DNA of 64,000 nucleotides from Ephemerocybe angulata (GCA_013368325.1 JAACJK010000163.1:2418001-2482000), one strand, 5' to 3'. Positions 11,416 to 22,891 are shown, counted from the first letter of the stretch. Made by a program: numbers and translations. Notes: generated by a model not told the origin, from the sequence alone.

Positions 11416-11949
11416 ATGCCGAGGCTCATACACGGGATGTCTGCGACCAAATGGTGCGACGTCCTCATCGGTGGTATTAGGTTCAATGAGGCGCGGTTAG
11501 CGGGAACCGACCGTGCCTTGTGCATGAACCGTTGGATGGACTCGTTCATTGAAGTCCACGGGCTCCCCGACTGCCCGCCGGATGTCAATCGCGCCGGCTT
11601 CCTCCAGCAGTTTCGCCAGGTTAGTCCCTTTGCCCATTGACTTCATCGTGCACTCCTGACTCTCTCTGTATAGCGTATGATTTCCCTCGCTACGCGCAAG
11701 GGAAGGAACCCCGCCGCCCAAGGACGTTGGGGCCCTTATCTTTGCCATCCCCCTGTCTGGCAGCAAAACATCCGCATCCTCCGCGCCGAGCTTCGTAGCG
11801 TGCTCTTCACCAGCGTCAACTTTGAGCGCTATATCTCTCGCCGCCGCGCTCTCCTCCCCCACACTCTTTTCCACACCATCTTTGGTTACGCCCCCACCTT
11901 CCCTCGTCGCCACTCCCGCCTTCGACGCCGCTCCGCCACTCGCGACTAG
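11416..11949 (+). CDS. KDZ-module protein C1, unknown
   Basis: Two exons (11416-11619 and 11674-11949) join in frame to 159 codons with a 54-base intron ending TAG. The protein begins MPRLIHGMSATKW and is basic. It has a Trp/Arg-containing middle and an Arg-rich tail. The segment IRILRAELRSVLF resembles VRNLKAELTVKL in C2 (33785-33134), which occupies the matching place in module 2. The start could also be the later ATG in MSATKW. No domain is recognised. The similarity to C2 is modest and depends partly on position. Confidence 0.5.
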
Positions 11950-12247
11950 CCCAGCTCGGACTGGATCCCTATCGCTCGCCCGCGTGGTGTGGCATCTTCT
12001 AAGACGCTAAAAAAATAAGTTCGGCGTGGAACGAACTCCTCATATCGTGCTATGGACTATATCTTGTTCTGGGAATGTGTAGTACTGTTTTGGACCTGTA
12101 TATCGCCACTACACTTCCCCAATTATCTTGATACATTGCCTCTGAACTATCAGAACCCCGCCCAAGTTCACCCTCACTTGATTCTTTCCAAAAAAAGTCT
12201 AGGGAGCACGGTAAGTTCGAAAATGACGACGGCCCACAAGTATATCT

Positions 12248-13425
12248 AGCCCCGACGTGCCCAAAATCAATCCAACTCGACTCAGAGAAAAAGTTTTCTT
12301 GTCCGCAGAGCCAGATCTAGTGGCAGATAGCAACAGGGACGACAGCGGTGAACTCGGGGAACCGGATATATCCGATTTGGACTTCCGCGAGACATCAATC
12401 TGCTTGAAGTCTTCCAGAAGGCTAAATGACTCTACTGGGCTTCCAAGCTCGCATCCGCTGAGGAGGACCTCGCAGCTACAGGATTACATGCCCACAATTA
12501 TAGACGAAGGTTCTAATTCCAACAACGACGCCGAACGAACTGGTAGGTAGACAAATGGGTCTTTAGTCACATCCGGGTTTATCTAGCCATGTATAGCTGT
12601 TCCCCCTGAGACTTCAGCTTTACTTTCCCTAGACTGGTTGGAGGGTATCGGAGCCGTATTGTGAGACTGAACAAGTCTTCGAAGGTACACGCGGCTGGAA
12701 GAACTCCACAAACGCGACTGTTTAACTTTCTGAACCGCTTCTAGTGTAATTCCAAGCCGAGTCAGACATCCGGTCAATTTGGGTCACTGGGATGATATAA
12801 AAGCATTCCTAGCCCAATCGTTTTGCGCGCTTATCACGCCCCAGTTTCTGTGATGCCAAAGGTGGGAGTTTGCCACTTTCACATTGATCCGGGCTCTCTC
12901 TGATGGCTTCGATGTAGCGTGGTGCAACCTGGAGCCTGAGGCGCGATTCGCTCCAGCGATTGATCTTGGTTGACAACGCAGAAGACTTCGCGGAATCAGT
13001 CCGCCGTCGTCAGCATGACGAGTGGCTCTTTCACTTCTATACGTACTGGTTCCAACGATGGCCTCCACCAAGGGCCGTAGTACGAGCCAAAGAGAATGTT
13101 TTGGAGAATTATATAGCCACGGAAAGACTAGTAGGTACTTATCTCTAAGTATTGATGGGTAGAATGCTCACTCCAGGCTCATAGTGGATTGCCCGAACCC
13201 TATGGAAACAGATGGACTATCAAACGGGGTTCGAATATCGAAGGTTGTTGGCTTGGGGGCGACAGGTTGATGCCGTTCTCCAGGTTTGGCTGGGCTCTGG
13301 CTCGCAGGTTGGGTCACCCGTTGAATCTATTTCTCGTAGTCTATAGTCTGGTACTGAAATATATATCTATACACAATGTTGATGCTGTAGATCCCAGAGC
13401 CTGTCCGTGCGCTTGCGTATAAATT
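12248..13425 (+). CDS. KDZ-module gene D1, unclear structure, possibly degraded
   Basis: Two stretches look coding. The first (about 12248-12546) reads PDVPKINPTRLREK, then an acidic Ser-rich tract, and ends at a GTAGGT donor. The second (about 12918-13132) contains EDFAESVRRRQHDEW and YWFQRWPP. This matches in order the D2 block with PEFATAISEGREESY and DEWIERWRP, on the strand and at the place expected from module 2. I could not join all parts into one clean open frame, and the second exon of D2 has no clear partner here. D1 may be a diverged or decaying copy. It would end convergently against E1. Confidence 0.35.
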
Positions 13426-14124
13426 CAGCTCGACTATTAAACAGTGCTTCAATATCCTCGGCACAGTATACAATAAGACGAGAATGCCATATCACATTCC
13501 GAGAGGTAATCGTATCAGATGGAGTCCGGTAACATAGCGACCCCGAGCCGTTGGGAAGGTGCGACAAGAGCATCTGACGGTGCTTCACGAGTTCCTTGTA
13601 TTCAGCCCACAATTGAACCCTCAAGTCAACGTCTGACTTCCGAACGCTGGCGGGCATCTCCCTGTTTAGCTCCTCCGCATACCCTCTTGTCGAGTATCCA
13701 TGCAATGCTGCAGAAACAGTGTCCCAGACATCATCGAAAGATTCCACCCTGGTGATGTGAGGGGGATAGGGGGGTGGACCAGTCAGGGCAATCCAATCCT
13801 CGCAGTCGAGCTCGAGTTCATCAAGAACAAGCATATCTTGACCCTCGCTGAAGCTGGAAAAGAGCGAACTCTGCTGAGTCCAAGATAGTGGCAGCTTCGC
13901 ATGTCGAGCTATATCGGCCGGGACGATTGGGGGGGGTTTCTTCTTGTAATACTGCGCCCTGTTTTCCTCGCGTCGGGATGAGGTGGTGCTGCAACGATAC
14001 GTCAGGAGCAGAAATAGGCATAGATCTCTGACACTGACCTGGCTCTCTTCCTGTAAGCTCTACGTTGTTCTTTATGTGCCTCTTTCTTGGCCTCGAGTGT
14101 TAGATATTTCGCTCGGCGTCCCAT
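13367..14124 (-). CDS. KDZ-module protein E1, small basic protein, unknown
   Basis: Exons 14124-14039 and 13988-13367 join in frame to 235 codons. The N-terminus MGRRAKYLTLEAKKEAHKEQ is strongly basic and helical and continues into RRAYRKRAR, then SSRREENRAQYYKKKPP. This resembles a DNA-binding basic region. The later part is acidic and holds GPPPYPPHITRVESFDD and AALHGYSTRGY. E2 has the same first-exon length (28 codons), the same intron phase and the same motifs. Its start lies 122 bp from the T1 start in divergent orientation. I infer a DNA-binding partner or regulator of the transposase; the family is not named to my knowledge. Confidence 0.75.
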
Positions 14125-14246
14125 CAGGGTGGAGGATAACCGTGAACCCGTTCGGCGCTGCCTCACGGCGATATCTCGGCCCATGACAGCCCAATGACAG
14201 GATCCATGGTTCCAGGATTATTGTTCACTCTTCACCATTGCCCCCC
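14125..14246. promoter_or_regulatory. 122-bp divergent promoter between E1 and transposase T1
   Basis: The start codons of E1 (minus) and T1 (plus) are separated by exactly 122 bp. The corresponding spacer in module 2 (31041-31162) is also 122 bp, although the sequences look unrelated. Both genes are probably co-expressed from this short region. Confidence 0.6.
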
Positions 14247-17200
14247 ATGCCGAAGTCGAGCTCAACACGAAAGTCATCGAAAATCAAGATGTCGACATAC
14301 ACTCCGTCTACGCTTGACGCACCAACTGCACCAACCCCGGTGGCCGGATTGTCTGGATCGACATCGAGAACTCTTCAGACCACTAAGCTTAAGACTCTGG
14401 GTGCGGGCGGCTTCAAAGTCGCAGCACTGGCGGCCCCCTCTGGTGTTCATGCTCCTGACGTGACTGTCAACGATATCCGTACTACCGAGGAGATTCTCTC
14501 ATCCTGGATGTCCGCCAGCGAAATGAATGGGTGGGATCCAGCGTATATGGATAGCTTCTTAGAGAGAGACCTTCCTCCACCAACGGAAGACCCTGAAGCT
14601 CAGTCTGAGGAGTCTAAGGGACGAAAGAGGCCCACAGGGCAAGGGGTAAGTGTCAAAAGCCTTTGATAAAGTCTCTCAGATGCTAATACTGGACTGTTAA
14701 GGATAAAGCCATGCATGAATGGGTAAAACACATAGACTTGTATCTACGCTACCTCATAACGCTTGAAGGCCGAGGTAAAAGTCCCTCGAGCATCTGTCTG
14801 AGGTGCACAGCAGGTAACGCAGCCGAGTTTCGTTGCCTGTGTTGTGATAATACTGGAATGATGTGCGGGGCCTGCATGGTTGCTGCTCATCACTTCCTAC
14901 CTCTCCATCGCATTCAGGTATGGAGTATGCTTCTCTAAATGAGTGACTACTAGATAACAATTTTAGAAATGGAATGGACATTTCTTCGCAAAAGTGTCCC
15001 TCAAGTCTCTCGGTCTACGTATACAACTAGGACATACCCTGGGTGAAACGTGTCCGAGGCCCGAGACAGCCTGGGGTGACGACTTCGTTATTCTGGACAT
15101 GGATGGCGTTCATACTCTTGGTGTCGACTACTGTGGGTGCGGAGGTTCTTCCCTAACTCAAGTCGAACAGCTTCTAGAACGAAGACTCTACCCGGCGACG
15201 ACGATCAACCCGAAGTCTGCGGCAACCTTCCGCCTCCTCGAGCTCTTTGAGATCTTACAGTACGAATCGAAGGTTTCCCCCTATGAGCTATTCAATACGA
15301 TATCACGCCTCACAGACAACACAGGACTTGGCTCTGTAAAGGTAAGCGGCACCTCTAAGCGCTTTCGTTCGGACATTGGGCTCATAGGTACTTCAGGATA
15401 GGTACCCTAGCTTCCTGCGCATGGTGCATGAATGGCGGCACCTGAAACTTCTCAAGCGAAATCAGCGTGGACACGATCCGATCCGCGGAGCAGCAGAGAC
15501 TGAGGAGGGTGAATGTGCGGTTCTCTGCCCCCCCTGTCCCCACCCGGGAATCAACATGCCAGACGGTTGGGAGGACGAGCCTGAAGAGACTAGGCATGTT
15601 CTCTCTCTTTCTTCCGTAGTATTTGCTAACGAAGTCATACACTAGGTATATTCATGCTCTGAACTTGGCCCTTGACGCTTGCTTCCGCCTGAAGCGTAAG
15701 GATGTGTCAAGTGAGGCAGCAGACCCAGGCCTTAGTCGAGGTTTCTCCTACTTCGTAAAGCAGGGGAAGTTCTCTGAATTTTTAAAGAAGCACGAAGACG
15801 AGGTTGAACCGAAGAGCACATGCTCGCGGCATGATGCGGTTAACCTAGCCGATGTCACCCCTGGTCAGGGCTATGCTGCATCCGGCGTCGCAACAGTGGA
15901 GTGCGCTCGCCACAATATGAAGCGCCCGTCAGCGGTCTGTGACTTACAGAAGGGGGAGCGGTGAGTGTACTGACTTCTCCTCATGAAGATAAACTAATTG
16001 ACTCCGTCGTATTATGGGTCCAGGTACTGCAACATGGATTACATCTTGCACTGGGGTATAGTGGTGCTCGCACTTGGCATATTAAGGACCTTCTTTATTT
16101 CTTACGACATCGCGTGTCAGTGGTCTAAGCACCTCATCGAGCGGATTCGGAAGATTGATTCCAAGTCCCCCCTTCTCGGCGCGGAAGCCAAGACGCGCTT
16201 CCTTGTTCCGAAATTCCACCTTCCCGCCCACATCGCCCCGTGTCAGACCAAATTCGCCTTCATGCTCACGCCCGGCGCCGGCCTGGGCGATGGAGAGGCA
16301 CCTGAGCGAGGGTGGGGCGAGGCCAATCCACTAGCACCTAGTACGCGAGAGATGGGTCCGGGAACACGGCGAGACACCCTCGATTACAACTTTGGAGATT
16401 ATAATTGGCGGAAAGTCGTGGATCTAGGTTGGTTCTTCTCTCACTAGTCCCAAAGCAGTTATATTGATGTTTTCAATATAGGGTCTTCATTAAAGAAGAA
16501 AATGGACACCGCCGTCTCTAGGGTCGCAGAGCATGCAATCGCTCATCAGGAGCTAGAAGCTACTCTCGACCCAGTCAAGGTAAAGGAGTGGACGGAGAAA
16601 ATGGTCGCCTGGGAGAAGGACCCAGTCAATAATGCGAATCCATTTGAGATGTCAGTGGTAACCCCGACACAGGTTGCCGTGAGGAAGGCGCTTGCAGACG
16701 AAGAAGCAGCGGAACTGGCTGCTGGGAAGGATGTCTCGCTGACCCCGGACATATCGCCCAGCGTACTCATTTCTCGAGGGATTGACCTCGAATCCGACCA
16801 GTAAGTCTTTTGATAGATCCCTCATATGACTGCTAACATTACTTCTATAATAGACGAGCCTTGAAGGCTGACATGAAGAAAATATGGACCCATTCGCGAG
16901 ACCGAGAACTGACCCGCATTCAGCTTCGCTCCAATACTCTCATCCGACGTGTGGACGCGTGGTACCAGTCACTCCAACTATACATCCCATCAACACTTCT
17001 TTTACGCGGGAAAGCCACTGGGACGAAGACCATTCCGCCCTACGATCTCCCGCTGTGGCTTCCTTCCCAGATCGGGAAACAGGCGCCTGTCGAGAGGCGT
17101 TTGACCGAAATAGAATTCCAGCTACGTGCAGCCCAAGCCCAAGAAGCTCTGACCACTTTACGGAGGGGACTTCAGCGCCGTATCACGGTCCACGACTTAA

Positions 17201-17996
17201 AGAAACGATGGCTTAGAGGTCAAGGGCCAAACACAAAAGCCCTAAACCTTCTAGCCACCATAGAGACACAGATTGCGGTGGCTAGGGACGAGTATCGTCA
17301 AGCGCGGGTTGCCCTTCTTTCACTCGGAAAGATGCTCAGCAAGTCTGGACTTGAGAGCTTCTATTTACCTCTGGAGGACGGTGATATCAGAGCAATGGTG
17401 AGGCCCGAGCTTGATGAACCTGAGGGCCATCAAGACCCGAACGATAGGACTGGTGCAACGAGGCGGGTGTCATCTTGGATCTGGCGCCACGCTTCGGCGG
17501 CAGAAGACAACCACACCCAATATGAAGCGGAAGGTGAGTAGTAATGTGTTCTGTCGCTTGTCGCTGTGACACGTTCTTTAATTCTTTTGTAGCTATCAAG
17601 GTTGAATGGGCTAAATCTAGAGCAAGGGCCTGTCGGTACCAAGAAGAGATTCGGATTGTCAGGGAGGAGATGAATCGCACCATTCGCTTTTTCAAATGGA
17701 AGGAGAATCGGTGGTATCAAAGGGCGGGGGCCAGGCAGGCCATGGAAGAGGTACCAGCGGACTATGATGAAGGTCTACGAGCGTACGCTACAAGGCAAGG
17801 TTCGTTATGTCTCAGCCTTCGAAAGCGGTTTGAACACGCATGGCAAGGCGTGGATAAACAGATCGCGGCGGCATATGCAGAGATACAGGATCCAAACCTG
17901 TTCTACGAGAAAAGGAGGATACTGGAGGTACAGGAGAAGGAGCGTAGGTTAGATGAAGTATCTACTAGTAGTGATGTTGAAATGGCGTCTGTGTAG
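14247..17996 (+). CDS. KDZ transposase T1 with CxC2 cysteine cluster, intact
   Basis: Nine exons join in frame to 1102 codons: 14247-14645, 14702-14917, 14967-15341, 15397-15593, 15646-15960, 16024-16427, 16482-16800, 16854-17533 and 17593-17996. After a low-complexity N-terminus, the CxC2 cluster is seen as CLRC, CLCCDNTGMMCGAC and DYCGCGG. The KDZ core follows with LALDACFRLKRKD, DPGLSRGFSYFV, CARHNMKRP, DLQKGERY, SYDIACQWSK, PKFHLPAH and GDGEAPERGWGEANP. The last carries the likely catalytic glutamate of the RNase H-fold DDE site. The C-terminal part is helical and charged. Intron 4 starts with GC, not GT. It cuts and joins transposon ends in the nucleus. No disabling change is visible. 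Confidence 0.9.
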
Positions 17997-18165
17997 TCTT
18001 AGCATTAGGATTCACGTATCTATAACTTGGGTTAGCACTCTGCCACGCACCCGAATAACGCTATGCACCTCTAATTTTGCGTTACAAGGCAACCAAGGTG
18101 CATCAAACCCAGACATTTCCATGGACCATGCACTGTGGTGCCTGTCAGCGCTTGCTCATGGCCAT

Positions 18166-18207
18166 GCATGGTGCATGGTGCATGGTGCATGGTGCATGGT
18201 GCATGGG
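18166..18207 (+). repeat. Tandem 7-mer (GCATGGT), about six units
   Basis: Five perfect GCATGGT units plus one variant follow directly. The 7-bp period equals the heptamer length and each junction recreates TGGTGCA. Confidence 0.9.
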
Positions 18208-18328
18208 GCTCAGTGGGGAGCTGGTACATGAAACGATTTAAATAGGCTAATAGTACTGACGAGTGTCTCAAACCGCCTTTACAGATGGGGCCTGTGGGCG
18301 CTTGTTTCTGTTGCTAATGCCCTGTTCG

Positions 18329-18354
18329 GACGGGCGCCTTACCAGGCGCCCGTC
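18329..18354. repeat. Perfect 11-bp hairpin
   Basis: GACGGGCGCCT is followed after four bases by its exact reverse complement. It lies 330 bp beyond the T1 stop. It could act as a terminator-like structure or an end-recognition site; nothing decides this. Confidence 0.7.
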
Positions 18355-18777
18355 GGCGCTTATCGCGAACACCCAGTGCATGTTGAGTGCTTGGCACACG
18401 GTGATGTGCTGAGGAGTGCTTACAGGTCCGCAATGCCTTGGTCTGTGTTAATAAGGGTGGCGCATGGACTCCAGTGGGTGTCTAGGCGTTAGTGGTGTAT
18501 CGAGGGTTCATATCACCGCGGCGCAGTGGGATTGGTGCATGTCGAGATGTAAAGCCGACCTCACGCACAGCCGTGGTGCACGGTGATACGACCGGTGTCG
18601 AAAATGCCGGATTTCGCGCAATTAAGCATGAATTAGTACCCAGACAGTTTGAAGCTTACCTCGTGTGATCCCCCTCACCCCAGACCCTTCTTGACCGTGC
18701 GCGATTAGCTTCGCGTTTGTGTCACCATCCCATCAGTCACGAGGCTTTGTCAGCCCCGCGCGCGCCTACTGCTCACC

Positions 18778-19000
18778 TAAGCGCCCGTTCCCCAGAACTC
18801 GTTTCTGAGCACATCTCGTCGACGCATAAAATCAGATAAATTCATAGAAAGTCGTAGAAATATTAATAACCCTTGAAACCGACTTTACAAGAACTTGAGA
18901 CGTTCCGAGAGCGACTAGTTACGTGAAATTGCCCGTTTTCGGCCAGCTGAATTCCGGCGGATTCCTCTAAGTCGATTCTGGGTCTCCCTTAGGTCGGAAT
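18778..19000 (+). repeat. Dispersed repeat, copy in right array
   Basis: Diverged relative of 3258-3490, sharing the same ordered blocks in the same orientation. A partial internal duplication (ATCAGATAAA...AGAAATATT) recurs at 18830-18870 and 19010-19045. Confidence 0.6.
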
Positions 19001-19482
19001 AAATCAGATAAAATCTTGAGAATTCGTAGAAATATTCAGAACCTCAGAAACTAGAGACTACAAGTCAACTATACATAAGCTTTACCTATTCCTAAGAAGT
19101 TTGTGGGTTGTTGGTTGTGCGTGAGCAGTTTTCCGTGCTCACGCGTAGGTCTCAACAACGGTTTGGGTGTATTATCTAGGATGCACTTCGGGGATGTATG
19201 TTGTGGCTTGGTGCACGGAAATGGTGCATGCCGAAGTGGGGTATTGCTAGAGCTTACCTCACAACCGTGGTGCACGGCTTGGGTGTATTGTCGAGGATGC
19301 AGCTCTGGGGTTTATCTCGTGGCGTGGTGCACGAACTGGTGCATGTCGAGGGGTGTATCTCGTGGCGTGGTGCACGGAACTGGTGCATGTCGAAGTGGGG
19401 TATTCGTGGAGCTTCCCTTACGCAGAACCGTGGTGCACGGCTTGGGTGCATCTCAAGGTCCTCTCTCCCAGGGCATTTCAGC

Positions 19483-20007
19483 AAGTATCACCTACTGGGA
19501 AAGAGACGTAGAGTATCCCACCTACCGGAGAGGAGACGCCGAGTCTCATGTCTATGGAATCATCCGGGGCGCAATGAGTATTGGGCTACCAGGCGCCAAG
19601 CAGCGCGGGGGCAGCTAGGGGCATCTCTGGTACAAGCAAGGTACAAGGTGCATCCACTGGTGCATCGATGTATATATTTGGCCGTGGGTAAGGCCAAGGT
19701 GCATCCATGTACTGGTGCATCGATATCCATTTGGATGTGGGTAAGGTTCAAAGTATCACCTACTGGGAAAGAGACGTAGGGTATCCCACCTACCGGAGAG
19801 GAGACGCCGAGTCTCATGTCTATGGAATCATCCGGGGCGCAATGAGTATTGGGCTACCAGGCGCCAAGCAGCGCGGGGGCAGCTAGGGGCGTCTCTGGTA
19901 CAAGGTGCATCCACTGGTGCATCGATGTATATATTTGGCCGTGGATAAGGCCAAGGTGCATCCATGTACTGGTGCATCGTTATCCATTTGGATGTGGGTA
20001 AGGTTCA
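19483..20007 (+). repeat. Tandem duplication of 268 bp in right array
   Basis: Unit 1 is 19483-19750 and unit 2 is 19751-20007. They differ by an 11-bp deletion and a few substitutions. Each unit holds several TGGTGCA/AGGTGCA heptamers near its end, so the duplication multiplies putative binding sites. Confidence 0.9.
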
Positions 20008-20720
20008 GGTGCATCTTAAGGTGCATCCAGTGGTGTTTACATATCTATATAGGCGAGTGTACGGTGCAGGGGAGAGGTGCATTGAAAAAGGGGAAAGCTA
20101 TCACTAATGGGGCATTCAGTATGAGGTGCATTCGGTGGTGCATCATCGATACGGGAAATATCGTGCTGTAGGTCCTCCTGCTCAGGCCTGTTGGCAGAGG
20201 GTCTAGCGCCCCATACGGATGGCTTAGAGTACTCTATAGTATACTGCATGCATAATCGAAGTGAGTGTAACCCAGTACACGGCCTTAGCATCCAAACAGT
20301 TCTGGATTCCTGCACACTGGCACTATTAGGGCGCACTGTAGGTAACCGCCGCCCGATCGATCTGGTGGGTATATCGGTGCATAGGAATCTCTACCCTAGA
20401 AGACTATACAAAGAGTGGGGTACCCTTGACAGATCAGATCCCTACTGTAGGAAGCCAAAGGGCTATCCCCAACAGTCACCCAGGGCGGCAGTGATGCGCG
20501 CCCGCCCTCAGACAAGGATTGCCACGTGTTTCCAAGCGAACTTTCGAGCGGTGATGGCTCCGTTTTTACCCTGTCTATTTCCAGACGGTTGTGTGCATCA
20601 ATGGTGTATGCGCGAAGATGTACGACCGTTGTCACCATTATTGCACCCAAGGCCTCACGACAGTTGGCGCAAAGTGTTGCACCAGGGGGACAGCACCAGG
20701 TGCACAATCGAGATTGATGA

Positions 20721-21348
20721 CACCGCGCCGGCTTGGGAGGGAGCCGATATCACTACGGGGGACATTCGACGTGTGTTGCAAGTGCATTTTCAAATTTACT
20801 GCTCTCTTCAAAATTAATTTATTTCTTTACATAGACACCTCATTTCTGACACACTCCCACCGGCCCTGCAATCAGCCCTCAGCTGCGACTTTGAGTCACC
20901 GGCCCTTCAACCACCAACCTACCCAAGCACTGCCGCTAAACGCCCACAAGCCCTCCCAGCAGCCATCCGCCCCGCCTCGAGTACTGTGACTGCAACTACG
21001 TCAAGGTCGGCGAGCAAGAAGCCACACCGAATGGAGCCGCCGAGGAGACCAGGGTTACGGGCACCCGGGCTTCTCGTCCGAACAGAACGTGCTATAAAGT
21101 TATATCGCATAAGTAAGGCTTCATGAATTCTGGCACCCAAAGAGGCAACGGGCGCTTAACTTTTGACATCGTCAGTCTTCCTTCCATACTCGCACTTTTC
21201 GGCCATCTTCTCCAAATACCCGATGTATCGTCTGCATTGTTGATGCATTACCCCAGCCTTGATCACGTATGTCCATTTCTCCAATTTTGAGAGAATGAAG
21301 GTATGTCATAGGAGTCCCTATTCCAAGGCTCTCTTAATCTATTCTACG
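20721..21348. other. Spacer between element 1 and T2
   Basis: No complete gene is seen. A single GATGCATTACC heptamer of the element 2 type is at about 21241. A 47-codon minus-strand frame ending near 21165 (GVMHQQCRRYIGYLEK) looks protein-like but has no clear splice or start. Confidence 0.4.
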
Positions 21349-22455
21349 CTAAGAGAGGTCCATGTCGTCTGGTGAGATTGGACCATTTTGAACATCCTGT
21401 GCAGCTGAGACAACAGGCTCAATCCCCAACGCGACCCTCTCGCGATCTCTCCTCGCATAATAGAGGCTTGGGTCAGCTATCTCTGCCCTTGCTGCTTCGA
21501 TTGAGCGATTCACGGGCTCCCATGCATGTTCGAAGCGCCTTCGCAGTCCGCTGCACAATGCCGCCTGACGCATGGCGTATGCACGAAGCCCTTCTGTATA
21601 CTCGGCTGGAAGATCCGGAAGCCCATTGGCCTTCGCGTGCTCTTGTTTCGCCGAAGCATGCTCGATCCACTTCTTCTCCTTCCAAGTCATGAAACGCGAG
21701 GTGCGTTTCATTTCCTCCCTGACAATATTAATCTCTTCGTTATACCGGCAGGCACGGGCTCGAGATTTAGCCCACTCGACCTTGATCGCTTTGGAATTAA
21801 TGTGAGTATATGTTCAGAATCAGGAGGAGATCATTGACTACGTACTTTCTTCTTCCCAATCTGTTCGGTTATCAGTTGCAGCCCCCGAATGTCTCCAAAT
21901 CCAGGAGAGCGTTCTGTTAGATTCATTCGTCGTAACACTGTCTTCATCCCACTCAATGCGTGCCATGGACCTTATGTCACTATCCGCCAACGGCAGGAAG
22001 ATCTTGTCAACATTGGGCTTCCCCAGGAGAGTCGCAAGGGCTAGCACGGCTGTACGTGCTTGCCGATATTCATCCCGCGCGGTGTTGATGCGCTCTTGAA
22101 TACTGTCCAGAAGTGTGAGTGCTTTCGTATTCGGCCCTTGACCGCGGAGATGCCGATCTTTGAGGTCCCACACTGTCGTACGCCGCTGAAGAAAGCGACG
22201 GAGGGTGGTCAAAGCCTCCTGAGCCTGCGCGGATCGAAGCTCGTATTCGATTTCTGTCAGTCATTGGTCCACAGGAGCCGCCTTTCCGATCTGGGAAGGA
22301 AGCCAGAGGGGGAGGTCATACGGGCGGATACTGGTCGTTCCCGTGGCCCGCTGCCTTAGAGTCACAGTGGCGGGGATGTAGAGTTGAAGGATTAAGTACC
22401 AAGCTTCGATCTTCCTTACCAACGCGTTGGAGCGAAGCTGAACACGAGTGAGTTC

Positions 22456-22460
22456 GCGGT
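22456..22460. repeat. Copia target-site duplication, left copy (GCGGT)
   Basis: GCGGT directly precedes the LTR here and directly follows the other LTR at 28389-28393. A 5-bp duplication is typical of Ty1/copia integrases. Confidence 0.95.
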
Positions 22461-22863
22461 TGATAAACTGCTAAGTTTATAAGTCGTTGAAGCCACTGCA
22501 AGTGGGAGATAGTTCGATATATTAGTTAAGTTAGATAAAGAGAAATACAGCATGACGCACCTGCAAGTGGGAGATAGTTCGATAAGGGAACTACCCACTT
22601 GCAGTGTAGACTATATACTGTGTGGAACAATAGACGATCCATATCGGGAGAACAATAAAGTACGTACGAATATGGAACAATAGAAATGAGAACAATGCTG
22701 TGTGATATATGTGAAACGATGGAATGAATGAACAATGTGATCGTGGATATATATAGAACAAAGAAGCATTAGAACAATAGAAAAGTTTGAAAGAGGCAGC
22801 GCCTATGTGAAGGTGAAGAGAACAATGGGCGAGCCATGGAGACATGTGCATTGTACTTCAACA
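22461..22863 (-). repeat. Copia 3' LTR, 403 bp
   Basis: Begins TGATAAACTGC and ends CTTCAACA on the plus strand. It appears identical in length and sequence to 27986-28388. Confidence 0.95.
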
Positions 22864-22872
22864 CACCCCCTC
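22864..22872 (-). other. Copia polypurine tract
   Basis: The minus strand reads GAGGGGGTG immediately before the 3' LTR, the usual place of the plus-strand primer. Confidence 0.8.
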
Positions 22873-22891
22873 AATGCAATGTCACAGAAGA

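Larger units (their letters stand above)
18091..20710 (-). repeat. Right subterminal array of TGGTGCA heptamers (element 1)
   Basis: About 20 TGGTGCA heptamers (the reverse complement of TGCACCA) and many AGGTGCA variants occur here, for example at 18534, 18572, 19209, 19268, 19326, 19338, 19369, 19430, 19662 and 20144. Orientation is opposite to the left array, so the two arrays mirror each other around module 1. A few forward TGCACCA copies lie near 20680. Confidence 0.75.
2263..20720. mobile_element. KDZ element 1 (approximate limits), nested in element 2
   Basis: Module 1 (A1 to T1, 4923-17996) is flanked by two arrays of the heptamer TGCACCA. The array reads TGCACCA on the plus strand to the left (2263-4300) and TGGTGCA to the right (18091-20710), so the arrays are mirror images around the genes. 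That is the arrangement expected of subterminal transposase-binding repeats. I could not identify the exact terminal inverted repeats or a target duplication, so the limits given are those of the arrays. The transposase T1 is open throughout, so this element could be autonomous. Confidence 0.55.

Noticed and set aside
2182..20715. ATCTCGATTG occurs near 2182 and inverted near 20710, a possible terminal repeat of element 1
   Set aside because: A 10-base match between two windows of several hundred bases is expected by chance, and the match does not extend.
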